DNA of 6,281 nt from an uncultured Planctomycetaceae bacterium (GCA_945957305.1 CAMFLN010000211.1:1-6281), one strand, 5' to 3'. Shown: positions 1 to 6,281, counted from the first letter of the stretch. Numbers and translations: made by a program. The notes: a model not told the origin generated them from the sequence alone.

Positions 1-709
1 CGTGCTCGAGCCGCGCCGCGACGACGGACAATCGAGCGGCATTCTTGCGCCGGTTCACGGCCCCCAATTCATGCTTGGCCAGGCGTACCCTTTGCCGCCA
101 GCGCTCGCGCACACCAGGGTGAAATTCCTGGAATTTCTCCCACGTTTGATCCGCGCCGTCGCTGGCGTCCTTGCCGTCAATGAGCAAAGCCTGGGGCGTG
201 CCGTAAAAGCGCCCCCACGATTGTCGTTCGATCGCCAGGGCCCACTCCGGCGCCCCCTCGTCGACGATCAGTGACTCGTCGACCCAGCGAAAGTGCGTAC
301 CGGTCAGATCGTAGTTGCCAGTGCGTATCAGCCGGCGGGTGGCAATACTACCAGTCGAGTCGAGCGATTCGCGAATCAGACGGGCTTCTTCCGGCGGCAT
401 CTCGGCCAGCAATTGTTCGCTCGGGCGGTAATGCTCGAAGCGTGTTACCTCGCCCAGCAGTTGGTCTCCCTGCGCCGTGCGCAGTTGCACGAGCGGCGCT
501 GGCCAGAATGTCGACAGTCCGCGCACGAGCACCAGCGCCAGCAGTCCGACGATCATCACGAGCGCCACGGCCAACGCGCCGCCGGTCAACCAGATCATGG
601 GCTCGCCGTTGGCCAACAGCGTGCTGCCAGAACGGCCGCGGCGCGGGCGCGTGCCAGTGGGCGGCGGCGAGGAGCTGCGCGGTTCGAGAACGCCGACGTC
701 AGAGCTCAT
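1..709 (-). CDS. pstA: Phosphate ABC transporter permease PstA, N-terminal part (runs off left edge)
   Basis: This is the 5' part of a minus-strand gene; 236 codons are open with no stop before the window ends. PstA is the second membrane subunit of the high-affinity phosphate importer PstSCAB and pairs with PstC. The protein starts with a basic, Pro/Ser/Arg-rich cytoplasmic tail (residues 1-37), followed by one hydrophobic helix (about 39-63). It then enters a hydrophilic region with GLSTFWPAPLVQL at 65-77, typical of the large PstA type, and a long, charged, probably helical stretch near 186-236. The permease core with the EAA loop would lie beyond the edge. The ATG at 709-707 is chosen because a GGAGGG precedes it and because it overlaps the pstC stop by 11 bases, suggesting translational coupling. 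The identification rests on this N-terminal pattern plus position after pstC; the diagnostic transport domain is not visible. Confidence 0.88.
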   Translation of the reverse strand, partial: MSSDVGVLEPRSSSPPPTGTRPRRGRSGSTLLANGEPMIWLTGGALAVALVMIVGLLALVLVRGLSTFWPAPLVQLRTAQGDQLLGEVTRFEHYRPSEQLLAEMPPEEARLIRESLDSTGSIATRRLIRTGNYDLTGTHFRWVDESLIVDEGAPEWALAIERQSWGRFYGTPQALLIDGKDASDGADQTWEKFQEFHPGVRERWRQRVRLAKHELGAVNRRKNAARLSVVAARLEH

Positions 710-3308
710 AGGCCCTCCGTCGAAAGCGCAGGCGCACGGCCTCGGCGACGGTGTTCACCACAAAAGTAATGGCGAAGAGAGCCAGTGCCGCCACGAACAG
801 CGTGCGATAGTGGGCGCTGCCTTGTACGGCTTCGGGAAGTTCAGTGGCGATGCTCGCCGAGAGGGTCTGGAAGCCGTTGAAGATATTCCAGTCAAGGATC
901 GGCGTGTTGCCAGCAGCCATCAGCACGATCATCGTTTCCCCGACAGCACGTCCCAGCCCGATCATCACGGCCGAGAACAGTCCGCTCATGGCGGTGGGTA
1001 TGATGACGCGAATCGCGGTTTGCCACGGTGTGGCCCCTGCACCCAATGATGCGGACCGCAAATGCCCGGGCACCGTGGAGAGCGCATCATCGGCGATCGT
1101 GTAAATGATCGGAATGATGGCAAAGCCCATGACGAAGCCAACGACCAGGGCGTTGCGCTGCACATAGGTGTTCAATACCAAGCCGCGCGGATCGAGTTGA
1201 AATGAATCGAGCAACATGGCACAGAGCGTCGCTCCGGCCACGGTCAGCAGCACGGCGGCGAAGAATTTCAAGAGCTCGACGACCGAGCGTTGTCCGCGAC
1301 TGGCGCCGCGAAGCAAATTCCGCAACGCGGGATTCACTCGCTGGCTGACGAGCAAGGCCGTCGCCAGTCCCGAGATAGGCAGCAAGATCACGATCCAACC
1401 GCCACTGCCGCTGCCCGACTGTCCGTCGAGCCAGCTGCGCAAATCACCTTCGAAGAGCGCCCGTTCGACCGACGGCCCAAGCCGCGCGGACAACACGACT
1501 CCCAGCGGCAACGTGGCGCAGATCAACACAAAACGCCAGCGCGCCAACTGCAACCCCAGCCGAGGGGGCAACATCTGCCACAGGTGCGCCACGAACAAGT
1601 ACGTCAGCGGCACCACGAAAATCCCGGTCAGCACCGCGGGAAAAACCTCTTCGACGAACGGGGCCACCACCAGCGCCGCGACGAAGCCCAGCACCACGCT
1701 GGGCAAACTCGCCATCATTTCGATGGCCGGCTTGATGCGGGCTTTGACGCGCGGTTGCAAAAACTCGCTGCTATAAATGGCCGACAGCAGCGCGATCGGC
1801 ACCGCGAACAAGAGTGAATAGACCGTCGCTTTGAGCGTGCCGAACACGAGCGGAATCATCCCCAGCTTCGGCTCGAAATCGTCGCCGCCCCCGGACGATT
1901 GCCAAATATGACGTGGCCCCTCGTAACCTTCGTACCAAACCGATCGGAAGAGCGCGCCCAGCGATACTTCCGGAAATCCCGCGGCCAGGGACCACTGGCC
2001 GAGTAATTTCGGCGCGATGCCGAAGACCGCGTCCCCCTTGGGCGCGAAGGCGACCATGTTCAGTGGCGTATCGATTTCCGCCGGAGCGGCGGCCAGCTGT
2101 CTGCCGCTGGTCACGTGAAAAACGCGCAACGCTCCGTCTGCCTGGCCGACCGCCAGCAGGCGGCTGCGCGACGAAGACGCAAGTGAAGTCACTGCCGACC
2201 CGGCTGCGGACAGTTCGTGCCCACAAACGAGCGCGCTGCCATCAATAGTCCGGGCATCGGGTGGCTTGGCGGGGAACCAGGCGCGAACTTGCCCGGAAGA
2301 GTCTCCCACGGCAAACGTCGTCTTGCCCGGCAGGAATTGAACCGCAGTGACTTTCTGATCCGCCTCGGGCAAGAGATCAATTTGTTCTGCCAGGCGCGGC
2401 TGTTCCAGATCGCGGATGTCGTACCGCATCACATGTCCGTCGCCCCAGATCAGGTACAGATTATCGGCCTGTCCGGCGACGAGCAGGTAGCTTGGCGGGC
2501 CCGCTTCGGGCGCGGGGGAATAGGGTAGGGTTGTGTGAACTTCGCGCGAGAAGGTGGTTTCGCGCAGCAGGCTTTGCCGTTTGCGCACCGCATGCAGATG
2601 CAGCTTTCCATCGGCATCCAGCAGGCAGCAAACGCGCCCTGTGGGGCGGCTCGAAGCATCGACAAGCACCACGCGCGCCGTACCCGCCGGAACGATCGGG
2701 TCACTGACCGTGGCGCGCACCGTTTGTAGGCGCAGGCTTCCTTGTTTGGTGCGAGCCAGTAGACCTCCGTCGTGAACGACAGGCTCGTTCTGCGTCCACG
2801 CAGAAGGGGCCGTAGTCTTCTGCAATTCTTCGGGCAATTCATCAGCGGCGGGAAAGGTCGTCGAGAACGACAAGCGCACGGTGCGCACCGACCCATCGGC
2901 AAATCCGCAAACGGCCTCGCGCCCCGCGACGCCGAAGTTCCAAGCCGTGGGAGGACTGTCAGGAAATAAAGCGCGTGTGCCGATCAGCGTACCCCGGTCG
3001 GCGCGAAAGCTCTGCAGTTCACCGTTCGCGGCCAGCGCCCAGCCAAGCGACCGATATTCGTCGACTTCCGCATGCACGCTGTCGGCAATCGTGGCCGGAA
3101 TCTCGGCGAATTGCGGTGTGCCCAACTGCGCTGGCATGAACAGCGGCACCACCACCCACACCAGAAAAATGCAAACTGTCGAAACGGCGATGACCGTGCC
3201 AATTCCACCGATCGCGATCAGCCCGCGGGCGAGCCGATCGATGATGCGCACGCTGCGGCGTGTCTGCCGCTGACGCGTGCGACCGGTGAATGATTTGGCT
3301 GCGCTCAT
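699..3308 (-). CDS. pstC: Phosphate ABC transporter permease PstC, large form with periplasmic beta-propeller-like domain
   Basis: PstC is a membrane channel subunit of the PstSCAB phosphate importer. At 869 residues it is far longer than the roughly 300-320 residues of the enterobacterial form. A basic N-terminus (TRQRQTRRSVR, 11-21) leads into a first membrane helix (about 30-57). Residues 60-470 form a hydrophilic domain with WD/beta-propeller-like blades, for example near 120-148, 281-298, 319-345, 373-399 and 416-441, each with short beta stretches and G-D/S-G turns. By the positive-inside rule this domain is periplasmic. The permease core begins near 483 (GMIPLVFGTL) and includes MASLPSVVLGF (532-542), RNALVVGFVMGFAIIPIIY (718-736), the EAA-type coupling loop (about 741-771, LGAGATPWQTAIRVIIP) and GRAVGETMIVLMAAGNTPI (786-804). 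Residues 586-715 insert extra hydrophobic helices in the core. No good Shine-Dalgarno is seen. The gap to pstS is 41 bases, so co-transcription is likely. Confidence 0.95.
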   Translation of the reverse strand: MSAAKSFTGRTRQRQTRRSVRIIDRLARGLIAIGGIGTVIAVSTVCIFLVWVVVPLFMPAQLGTPQFAEIPATIADSVHAEVDEYRSLGWALAANGELQSFRADRGTLIGTRALFPDSPPTAWNFGVAGREAVCGFADGSVRTVRLSFSTTFPAADELPEELQKTTAPSAWTQNEPVVHDGGLLARTKQGSLRLQTVRATVSDPIVPAGTARVVLVDASSRPTGRVCCLLDADGKLHLHAVRKRQSLLRETTFSREVHTTLPYSPAPEAGPPSYLLVAGQADNLYLIWGDGHVMRYDIRDLEQPRLAEQIDLLPEADQKVTAVQFLPGKTTFAVGDSSGQVRAWFPAKPPDARTIDGSALVCGHELSAAGSAVTSLASSSRSRLLAVGQADGALRVFHVTSGRQLAAAPAEIDTPLNMVAFAPKGDAVFGIAPKLLGQWSLAAGFPEVSLGALFRSVWYEGYEGPRHIWQSSGGGDDFEPKLGMIPLVFGTLKATVYSLLFAVPIALLSAIYSSEFLQPRVKARIKPAIEMMASLPSVVLGFVAALVVAPFVEEVFPAVLTGIFVVPLTYLFVAHLWQMLPPRLGLQLARWRFVLICATLPLGVVLSARLGPSVERALFEGDLRSWLDGQSGSGSGGWIVILLPISGLATALLVSQRVNPALRNLLRGASRGQRSVVELLKFFAAVLLTVAGATLCAMLLDSFQLDPRGLVLNTYVQRNALVVGFVMGFAIIPIIYTIADDALSTVPGHLRSASLGAGATPWQTAIRVIIPTAMSGLFSAVMIGLGRAVGETMIVLMAAGNTPILDWNIFNGFQTLSASIATELPEAVQGSAHYRTLFVAALALFAITFVVNTVAEAVRLRFRRRAYEL
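713..718 (-). promoter_or_regulatory. Ribosome binding site of pstA
   Basis: GGAGGG on the minus strand lies 3 bases before the pstA ATG, inside the last codons of pstC. It is the strongest Shine-Dalgarno-like sequence in front of any gene here and supports the overlapping start of pstA. The spacing is short but workable if the pairing is taken from GGAGG. Confidence 0.6.
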
Positions 3309-3349
3309 TTTGATCGTGGACAGGCAGACGCGGTGGACAATTTTGTTGT

Positions 3350-4390
3350 TTAGGGTTCGGAAAGGCCGACGCTGGCTAGCGATTTCTTCGCCAGCTCAGG
3401 CGGCAGGGGAAAATAGCCGTCCTTGACCACGTCGCTTTGCCCCTGCGCGCTATAGACGTATTTGATGAATTCCGCACGGAGCGGATCAAGTTGGCTGCGC
3501 GGCTTATAGTTGACGGCAATCCACAGAAAGCGAGCCAGCGGATAGGCTCCGTCCAAAGCATATTGGGCACGCGGCGGAACTGCGGGGGCCTCTTCGTCGA
3601 CTGCCAGCGGAACGGCCCGCACGCCCGCAGTCATGAAACCAATGCCGCTATAGCCAATCGCATAAGGGTCATTCGCCACGGCTTGCACGACTGACGAGCT
3701 GCCCGGCAGTTCGATGACCCGTTCCTGGTAATCGCCGCCGAAGAGTGAGTTTTCCTTGAAGTAGGCGTAGGTTCCTGACGCGGCGTTTCGCCCGTAGAGG
3801 CTGATGGAACGCTGCTTCCATTCTCCGGTGACGCCCAGGTCGCCCCAGGTGCGCAACGGGCGCTTAAACCCTCCCTTGCGATGGGGCGAGTAGATGGCGT
3901 CAAGTTGGGCGAGCGACAATCGTTCGATGGGATTGTCGTGGTGCACGTAGACGGCCAGCATATCGATCGCGGCCGGCAGCAGCGTCGGCTTGTAACCGTA
4001 CTTGCCGTCGAAGGCGTCGATTTCACTGGTCTTCATATCACGGCTCATCGGTCCGAACGTGGCCGTCCCCGCGATCAAGGCCGGGGGGGCTGTCGAGGAG
4101 CCCTTGCCTTCAATCTCGGCCCGCACGTTGGGATAGCTGCGTTTGAACCCTTCGGCCCACAGCGTCATCAGGTTGTTCATCGTGTCCGAGCCGACGCTCT
4201 TTATCGTGCCCGAGACACCCGAAATAGCGGTGTATTGGGGAAGGCCTGGATCGACCAGCCCGGCTTGGGTCGCTTGAGCATGCGACTGCGTAACTGCATC
4301 ATCCGCGGCCTGCGCCGCGCGAGTTGGCGCGAGCGACATGGCCGCCAGGAGAAGCGGTACCGGTACCATCGATTTCGCCAGGAGGAGCAT
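3350..4390 (-). CDS. pstS: Periplasmic phosphate-binding protein PstS
   Basis: This is the substrate-binding protein that captures phosphate in the periplasm and delivers it to PstC/PstA. From the ATG at 4390 it has 346 residues. Residues 1-28 make a signal peptide: a hydrophobic stretch (VPVPLLLAAMSLAP) ending in AQA-AD, with no lipobox cysteine, so the mature protein should be soluble. Ligand-site loops typical of the PstS family follow in order: SVGSDTM (about 65-71), GKGSSTAPPALI (95-106), GPMSRDMK (113-120) and GRNAASGTY (200-208), whose Arg and Ser-Gly-Thr are the usual phosphate contacts. The frame extends upstream to an ATG at 4462 and a TTG at 4474. I prefer 4390 because the longer versions add an Arg-rich segment before the signal peptide, and because the 4462 ATG overlaps a -10-like box (4461-4466) while the TTG lies just upstream of it. 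None of the starts has a good ribosome binding site. Function is certain; the start is moderately sure. Confidence 0.95.
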   Translation of the reverse strand: MLLLAKSMVPVPLLLAAMSLAPTRAAQAADDAVTQSHAQATQAGLVDPGLPQYTAISGVSGTIKSVGSDTMNNLMTLWAEGFKRSYPNVRAEIEGKGSSTAPPALIAGTATFGPMSRDMKTSEIDAFDGKYGYKPTLLPAAIDMLAVYVHHDNPIERLSLAQLDAIYSPHRKGGFKRPLRTWGDLGVTGEWKQRSISLYGRNAASGTYAYFKENSLFGGDYQERVIELPGSSSVVQAVANDPYAIGYSGIGFMTAGVRAVPLAVDEEAPAVPPRAQYALDGAYPLARFLWIAVNYKPRSQLDPLRAEFIKYVYSAQGQSDVVKDGYFPLPPELAKKSLASVGLSEP

Positions 4391-4460
4391 CGAATCGGTC
4401 TCAGAGCATCGCGACCGGGCGCGCCCAACAGCGCGAACGAGGGCAGGCGGGAACACCGGC

Positions 4461-4466
4461 ATCTTA
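4461..4466 (-). promoter_or_regulatory. Candidate -10 box of the pstS promoter
   Basis: TAAGAT on the minus strand matches TATAAT at 4 of 6 positions, including the leading TA and the final T. It lies exactly 10 bases downstream of the 7-4-7 repeat at 4477-4494. That is the spacing known for PhoB-activated promoters in Escherichia coli, where the Pho box replaces the -35 element. Transcription would start near 4454, giving a leader of roughly 64 bases before the preferred pstS ATG. The sequence match alone is weak; its position relative to the repeat is what supports it. Confidence 0.4.
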
Positions 4467-4476
4467 AGGGGCAATT

Positions 4477-4494
4477 GTTAGCGTTTGGTTAGCG
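4477..4494 (-). promoter_or_regulatory. Candidate Pho box (PhoB binding site) upstream of pstS
   Basis: The minus strand reads CGCTAAC-CAAA-CGCTAAC, an exact 7-base direct repeat with a 4-base A-rich spacer and an 11-base period. This is the geometry of a PhoB-family Pho box (two 7-base half sites, 4-base spacer, one helical turn apart). The half-site sequence is not the E. coli CTGTCAT. It is closer to the TTAACA- or CTTAAC-like repeats known for PhoP in Gram-positives and SphR/PhoB in cyanobacteria. The site sits between phoR and pstS, where a Pho box is expected. No further half site fits well in the same 11-base phase: the next upstream heptamer, TTCTGAT, agrees at 3 of 7 positions. Confidence 0.6.
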
Positions 4495-4504
4495 GGAAAT
4501 CAGA

Positions 4505-4516
4505 AATCGGCCGATT
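4505..4516. repeat. 12-base perfect palindrome AATCGGCCGATT
   Basis: AATCGGCCGATT equals its own reverse complement and lies 10 bases upstream of the candidate Pho box, in the gap after the phoR stop. It has no loop, so it could form only a short hairpin, and it is not followed by a T-run on the minus strand; a terminator is therefore unlikely. It may be an operator half-turn symmetric site or chance. The overlapping GATTTC-T-GATTTC direct repeat (minus strand, 4496-4508) makes this stretch the most AT-rich part of the gap. Confidence 0.35.
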
Positions 4517-4528
4517 GCAGCGGTGTTT

Positions 4529-6265
4529 TCACATTGACGCAGACTGAATTTCGCGGGCGGCACGCAGCGAGGGGAGATGAATGCGGAACACGCTCCCCAC
4601 ACCGGGGGTGCTGTTCACCGTAATGCGACCTTGGTGGGCCTGAATAATATGTTTGACGATTGCCAATCCCAGGCCTGTCCCCCCCAATTTACGGCTGCGC
4701 GCCTTGTCGACGCGATAAAACCGCTCGAACAGACGAGGCAAGTGTTCGTCGTCGATACCGCATCCATGGTCGCTCACCGCGATCGTGACTTCGGTCTCAT
4801 TTTCGGCCGCGGTGATTAAGACCTCGGAGCCGGGTTCGCTGTACTTCAGGGCATTGTCCACCAGGTTAGTGACTGCTTGTTCGATCAGCGGCGCGTTGAG
4901 GCGTGCTGAGAGCGACTCTTCGCATTCGATGCGGATCAGAATCTCACGCTGCGAAGCCTTCGGCTGGCAATCGTGCCACACCGCCTGCAAAAGATCATGC
5001 ACCGCGACCTCCTGCACCACCAGATCCGCGGCACGTTCGCTTTGCTCGATTTTTGATAGAGCCAACAGGTCTTCGATAATGGCGTTCAATCGATCCGCTT
5101 GCGTCGCCACGATCTTAAGGAAGCGCTCGGCGTCCTCGGGATTGGCCAGGGCGCCGTCGAGCAATGTTTCGACAAAGCCTTTGATCGAAGTGATTGGTGT
5201 CTTCAATTCGTGTGACACGTTGGCGACAAAGTCGCGGCGAATCGTTTCCAGGCGACGGAAATGCGTCACGTCGCTCATGACGATCACGGCGCCGAAACCG
5301 TCGCGATGGTGCTGATCGCGGAGTGCCGTTCCGCGAATCTGCAGCACGCGATCAGGATCGCCGTGCAGCACGACGTCGTCTTCGATCGTTTGGCTACTGG
5401 CCAACACCCGGTCGGCAAAGCGTCGCAGGTCCGGGTTGCGCACGACTTCGTGCAGCGTGCGTCCCAGCGGGTTTGCCAGGGTGTTCCCGACCAGCGCCGC
5501 GGCGGCTTTGTTGAGCGTAATGACGCGCTGTTGGCCGTCGATGGCCAACACGCCTTCGACCATGCTGGCCAGCACCGCCTGTTGCTCGCTGGTTTGCCGC
5601 ACGATCGTTTGTAGTCGCTCGTGCAATTGCGACGCCATCTGGTTCAGGGCTCCGGCCAAGCCGGTCATCTCGGCCGAAGTACCGGCGGCAAGCTTATAGC
5701 CCAGGTCGCCGCGAGCGAAGCGTTCTGCGACGTCGCGAATTTCTTCAAAGGGCCGACTGACATGCCGCGAGACAAAGAGACATAACAGCGCGGTGGCGAG
5801 ACCGATGGCCAGGCCCGCCCCGGCGAGCGCGAAACGCATCTGGCGAATTTTGGCCTGCACTTGCGCGTGGGGGAACCAGCCGACGACCGTGCCGATGACA
5901 CGGCCGTCCCGCTCGAGCGCGCGCCGCGACGAGGTGTCCTTGTCCACGGGCTCAACCGCGGCCGAACTCACACCGGAAGAGGAAACCAACACAGTTCCTG
6001 CCGGATTCAGGACAGCCACGTTGGCCCTGGCTTGCGCGGCGGCGGCATCGCAAGCGGATTGCAGATCCGCGGTGGCCTCTGTTGGCAACGCCGCGCCAAT
6101 GTGTCCGTCGACAGTCCAAGTCACCAGCTGCAAACGCTCGTCGAGCGATGCCCGGTATGCCTGTTCCAACACGTGCCCGGTGTACCAACCGACGGAAACC
6201 AGCGCGGTCAGCGAGACGAGGACATAGGACGGATACAGCTGCCACAGCAGTCGCTTGCGGGCCAT
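4529..6265 (-). CDS. phoR: Phosphate regulon sensor histidine kinase PhoR
   Basis: This is a membrane-bound sensor kinase of 578 residues, predicted to phosphorylate the response regulator PhoB under phosphate starvation and to dephosphorylate it otherwise. In order it has a first membrane helix (about 9-31), a periplasmic sensor region of about 110 residues (33-142) with a Cache/PAS-like strand VAVLNPAGTVLVSS (83-96), a second helix (about 144-166), HAMP (about 165-218) and PAS (about 228-337). The HisKA H-box FVANVSHELKTPITSIKGF has His352 as the phosphate acceptor; the HExxT pattern (352-356) indicates phosphatase activity as well. The HATPase domain has the N box (Asn467, Asn471), G1 (DHGCG, 499-503), F box (FERFY, 513-517) and G2 (GGTGLGL, 528-534); all key residues are present. 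The ATG at 6265 has CAGGG 7 bases upstream. A TAG lies 3 bases before it and could end an upstream gene, plausibly phoB. The pairing with PhoB is inferred from context. Confidence 0.94.
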   Translation of the reverse strand: MARKRLLWQLYPSYVLVSLTALVSVGWYTGHVLEQAYRASLDERLQLVTWTVDGHIGAALPTEATADLQSACDAAAAQARANVAVLNPAGTVLVSSSGVSSAAVEPVDKDTSSRRALERDGRVIGTVVGWFPHAQVQAKIRQMRFALAGAGLAIGLATALLCLFVSRHVSRPFEEIRDVAERFARGDLGYKLAAGTSAEMTGLAGALNQMASQLHERLQTIVRQTSEQQAVLASMVEGVLAIDGQQRVITLNKAAAALVGNTLANPLGRTLHEVVRNPDLRRFADRVLASSQTIEDDVVLHGDPDRVLQIRGTALRDQHHRDGFGAVIVMSDVTHFRRLETIRRDFVANVSHELKTPITSIKGFVETLLDGALANPEDAERFLKIVATQADRLNAIIEDLLALSKIEQSERAADLVVQEVAVHDLLQAVWHDCQPKASQREILIRIECEESLSARLNAPLIEQAVTNLVDNALKYSEPGSEVLITAAENETEVTIAVSDHGCGIDDEHLPRLFERFYRVDKARSRKLGGTGLGLAIVKHIIQAHQGRITVNSTPGVGSVFRIHLPSLRAAREIQSASM

Positions 6266-6272
6266 CGTCTAA

Positions 6273-6277
6273 CCCTG
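6273..6277 (-). promoter_or_regulatory. Likely ribosome binding site of phoR
   Basis: CAGGG on the minus strand lies 7 bases before the phoR ATG. It supports the chosen start, which also gives a short basic N-terminus (ARKR) directly before the first membrane helix. An in-frame reading of the upstream bases ends in Phe-Gln-Gly-TAG 3 bases before the ATG, so this site could sit inside the 3' end of the preceding gene. That gene cannot be identified from three codons. Confidence 0.4.
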
Positions 6278-6281
6278 GAAG

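Noticed and set aside
477..1049. Plus-strand open frame of 190 codons opposite the pstA/pstC junction
   Set aside because: It lies antisense to two clear Pst genes, its composition (Arg/Ser/Pro/His-rich, no domain pattern) is that of a GC-rich shadow frame, and no ribosome binding site supports it.
1216..1776. Plus-strand open frame of 186 codons within pstC
   Set aside because: Antisense to the PstC permease core, rich in Ser/Thr/Arg/Lys without any recognisable motif; best explained as a shadow of the coding frame.
4083..4089. Seven-base homopolymer in pstS, with a second one in phoR at 4679-4685, as possible slippage sites
   Set aside because: Both lie in intact conserved motifs (STAPPA in PstS, GGTG in the PhoR ATP lid) and arise from Pro or Gly codons in GC-rich DNA; there is no sign of frameshift or phase variation.
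3881..4492. Plus-strand open frame of 203 codons opposite pstS
   Set aside because: It is antisense to conserved PstS ligand loops and runs through the candidate promoter; there is no motif or start signal of its own.
4495..4528. Possible rho-independent terminator after phoR
   Set aside because: The palindrome there has no loop and only a 4-base usable stem, and no T-run follows on the minus strand.
4785..5315. Plus-strand open frame of 176 codons opposite phoR
   Set aside because: Antisense to the HisKA/HATPase domains of phoR, with low-complexity Ser/Arg/Cys composition.
1..6281. Mobile elements, CRISPR arrays, tRNA or rRNA genes
   Set aside because: No terminal inverted repeats, transposase motifs, regularly spaced repeats or RNA gene signatures were seen; almost all of the window is occupied by four Pho-regulon genes.

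Overview
The window holds one co-oriented block of the phosphate (Pho) regulon, read entirely from the minus strand. From right to left the order is phoR (sensor kinase), pstS (phosphate-binding protein), pstC (permease) and the first 236 codons of pstA (second permease), which runs off the left edge. This matches the common layout phoB-phoR-pstS-pstC-pstA-pstB-phoU. By that synteny I expect phoB beyond the right end and pstB/phoU beyond the left end, but neither can be seen here.

The organism cannot be fixed from the sequence alone. The DNA is GC-rich, and clear Shine-Dalgarno sequences precede only some genes. Both permeases are of the enlarged type: each has a large extracytoplasmic domain between its first membrane helix and the permease core. 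Such Pst systems occur in Gram-negative bacteria, including gammaproteobacteria. My tentative guess is a planctomycete (Pirellulales-like), based on the overall feel of the proteins and the poor ribosome-binding sites. This is an inference.

Layout: positions 1-709 are pstA (partial), overlapping the end of pstC by 11 bases. Positions 699-3308 are pstC, an 869-residue protein with a periplasmic beta-propeller-like domain and extra hydrophobic helices inside the permease core. A 41-base gap follows, then pstS at 3350-4390. The 138 bases between pstS and phoR hold the main regulatory signal: an exact 7-4-7 direct repeat (CGCTAAC-CAAA-CGCTAAC) with Pho-box geometry, a -10-like hexamer exactly 10 bases downstream, and a 12-base perfect palindrome just upstream. 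Positions 4529-6265 are phoR.

How the parts would work together: PhoR would sense the state of the Pst transporter or envelope and phosphorylate (or dephosphorylate) PhoB. PhoB~P would bind the repeat in front of pstS and raise transcription of pstS-pstC-pstA and genes beyond. PstS would capture periplasmic phosphate and deliver it to the PstC/PstA channel, driven by PstB. I see no mobile element, CRISPR array, tRNA or rRNA, and no wholly new system. The points of interest are the non-enterobacterial Pho-box candidate, the start-site consequence for pstS, and the unusual architecture of the permeases.
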